Below are positions 38,592-39,487 of a stretch of DNA of 39,487 nucleotides, piece by piece. The position numbers were made by a program, and so were the translations under genes. The notes under the pieces are model-generated. The model did no database searches and had not been told where the DNA came from. It saw nothing but the letters and a program-made list of their open reading frames with translations. The stretch's first letter is position 1, and each line of letters begins with the position of its first letter. The stretch covers positions 1-39,487 of the forward strand of contig NBLM01000005.1 in NCBI GenBank assembly GCA_002084585.1, given 5' to 3'. Source of the DNA: Planctomycetales bacterium 4572_13. Lineage in GTDB: Bacteria > Planctomycetota > Phycisphaerae > Sedimentisphaerales > Anaerohalosphaeraceae.

Positions 38592-39487
38592 ATGGAACAT
38601 CGAATTGTAAAAGTTGGCTTGGTCGGCTATGGAATTGTGGGAACAGGCGTGGCCAGAATTTTATCTGAAAACGCAGAAGAAATTACCGCTCGAACGGGAT
38701 TGAGGCTTGAATTGGCCTGTGTCGTTGATAGGGACACGACCAGCCCGCGGGATTTTGACCTGCCACAGGGCCTTTTGACGGATAACTTAGACACCTTGCT
38801 TGACGACGATTCCATCGATATCGCATTGGAATTGGTCGGCGGAACAACCGTTGCAAAAGACATCCAGTCGAAACTGCTTCGCAGCGGTAAGGATGTTGTT
38901 ACCGCGAATAAGGCGCTGCTGGCCGAGCGGGGATTGGAACTTTTCGCCGAAGCGCTCGACGCCAATCGTTGTATCGCTTTTGAAGCAAGCTGCTGCGGGG
39001 GCATCCCGATTGTTTCAGCGTTTCGCACGGGGTTGGCGGCAAACAAAATCAACGGCTTTTACGGCATTTTTAACGGCACCTGTAACTACATTCTAAGCAA
39101 TATGACATATAACGGGTCGCAATTTGCCGAGGTACTCAAGGAAGCACAGGCCAAAGGATTCGCCGAAGCCGACCCGACACTCGACATCAACGGTGGAGAT
39201 ACCGCGCACAAACTGGTGATTTTGGGCGGGCTTGCTTTTAACTGCACGCTGAGTATGGATGATGTTTATATCGAGGGCATTGAAAATGTGGATATTGTCG
39301 ATATTCGCAGCGCTCTGGAAATGGGCTATATCCTGAAACTGCTGGCTATCGGTGAAAAAGACGCTGGCGGGCGAATTTCGTTGCGGGTGCATCCGGCCTT
39401 CGTTTCTGAGGATAATCCGCTGGCACGGGTGGACGGCCCTTTCAATGCCATCAGCGTTTTTGGTAATGCGGTGGGGAATACTGTTTT
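38592..39487 (+). CDS. hom: Homoserine dehydrogenase, 5' part (runs off the window)
   Basis: A cytosolic NAD(P)-dependent enzyme that reduces aspartate semialdehyde to homoserine for Thr and Met synthesis. About 298 codons are present and the gene continues past the end. The Rossmann motif GLVGYGIVGTGVA lies at the N-terminus. Further blocks are VVTANKALLA, CCGGIPIVSAF, IFNGTCNYILS and FAEADPTLDINGGDTAHKL, which hold the family's substrate-binding and catalytic Lys/Asp residues. The usual protein is about 430 residues with a C-terminal ACT domain, which would fall outside the window. It has its own promoter and so is separate from the lipoprotein operon. Confidence 0.95.
   Translation, partial: MEHRIVKVGLVGYGIVGTGVARILSENAEEITARTGLRLELACVVDRDTTSPRDFDLPQGLLTDNLDTLLDDDSIDIALELVGGTTVAKDIQSKLLRSGKDVVTANKALLAERGLELFAEALDANRCIAFEASCCGGIPIVSAFRTGLAANKINGFYGIFNGTCNYILSNMTYNGSQFAEVLKEAQAKGFAEADPTLDINGGDTAHKLVILGGLAFNCTLSMDDVYIEGIENVDIVDIRSALEMGYILKLLAIGEKDAGGRISLRVHPAFVSEDNPLARVDGPFNAISVFGNAVGNTV

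Noticed and set aside
1-39487. tRNA, rRNA, CRISPR arrays, phage or IS elements
   Set aside because: Spacers were read for clover-leaf folds, regular repeat-spacer units, integrase or transposase motifs and terminal repeats. Only the short palindromes and phrases reported above were found.

Overview
The window reads as chromosome of a Gram-negative, probably anaerobic bacterium. Lipid A genes (lpxD, lpxI), many lipobox lipoproteins, an OmpA-type lipoprotein and murein-processing enzymes show a diderm envelope. The NfnAB-type pair and the NAD-dependent PyrK/PyrD pair fit anaerobic metabolism. Signal peptidases carrying zinc ribbons and large inserts, tandem DUF21 proteins, GH130 and the general gene mix suggest Planctomycetota, perhaps Phycisphaerae or Sedimentisphaerales. 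That placement is inferred from gene content and was not tested by alignment. No rRNA, tRNA, CRISPR array, prophage or complete insertion sequence was seen.

Layout. 0.1-3.6 kb (minus): argG, prepilin peptidase and an OmpA-like lipoprotein ending at a clear terminator. 3.9-5.4 kb: divergent response regulator and soluble histidine kinase. 5.4-8.1 kb: a small membrane protein, a broken DUF21/CorC gene and its intact tandem paralogue. 8.1-9.5 kb (minus): dacB. 9.8-11.8 kb (plus): pyrK-pyrD behind a consensus promoter and a strong terminator in the leader. 11.8-16.9 kb (plus): an envelope operon (unknown, DUF167, transglutaminase-like/TPR protein, AsmA-like protein, lpxD, lpxI). 17-19.4 kb: divergent histone-deacetylase-like protein and GH130 enzyme. 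19.5-22.3 kb: a CheW-like orphan meeting nfnAB stop to stop. 22.4-25.9 kb (minus): gyrA-holA. 26.1-29.2 kb (minus): two tandem signal peptidase I paralogues. 29.5-30.9 kb (plus): HU-like protein, cold shock protein, HNH endonuclease. 30.9-34.4 kb (minus): mltA, a beta-CASP metallo-beta-lactamase protein and two YbjQ-like proteins. 34.6-38.5 kb (plus): a COG3014-YcfL-LpoB-FlgT/CsgG-like lipoprotein operon. 38.6 kb to the end: 5' part of a homoserine dehydrogenase gene.

Envelope construction is the main theme: murein (dacB, mltA, the LpoB cluster), lipid A (lpxD, lpxI, AsmA-like), secretion (two lepB, prepilin peptidase) and OmpA. Most genes lie in short operons with 4-40 bp overlaps or gaps. 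Many promoters share the pattern TTGNNN, exactly 17 bp, TANNNT, and several of them decide between alternative starts.

Intergenic DNA carries several kinds of small repeat: an interspersed inverted repeat with identical arms at 2.1 and 33.1 kb, nested or paired palindromes, a REP-like palindrome, and degenerate 'phrase' repeats of the CACGGAAAGACACGGAA and ACAGGATTACAGGAT type. These, the pyrK leader, the signal peptidase pair, the GyrA drug-pocket residues and the broken DUF21 gene are the points most worth a second look.
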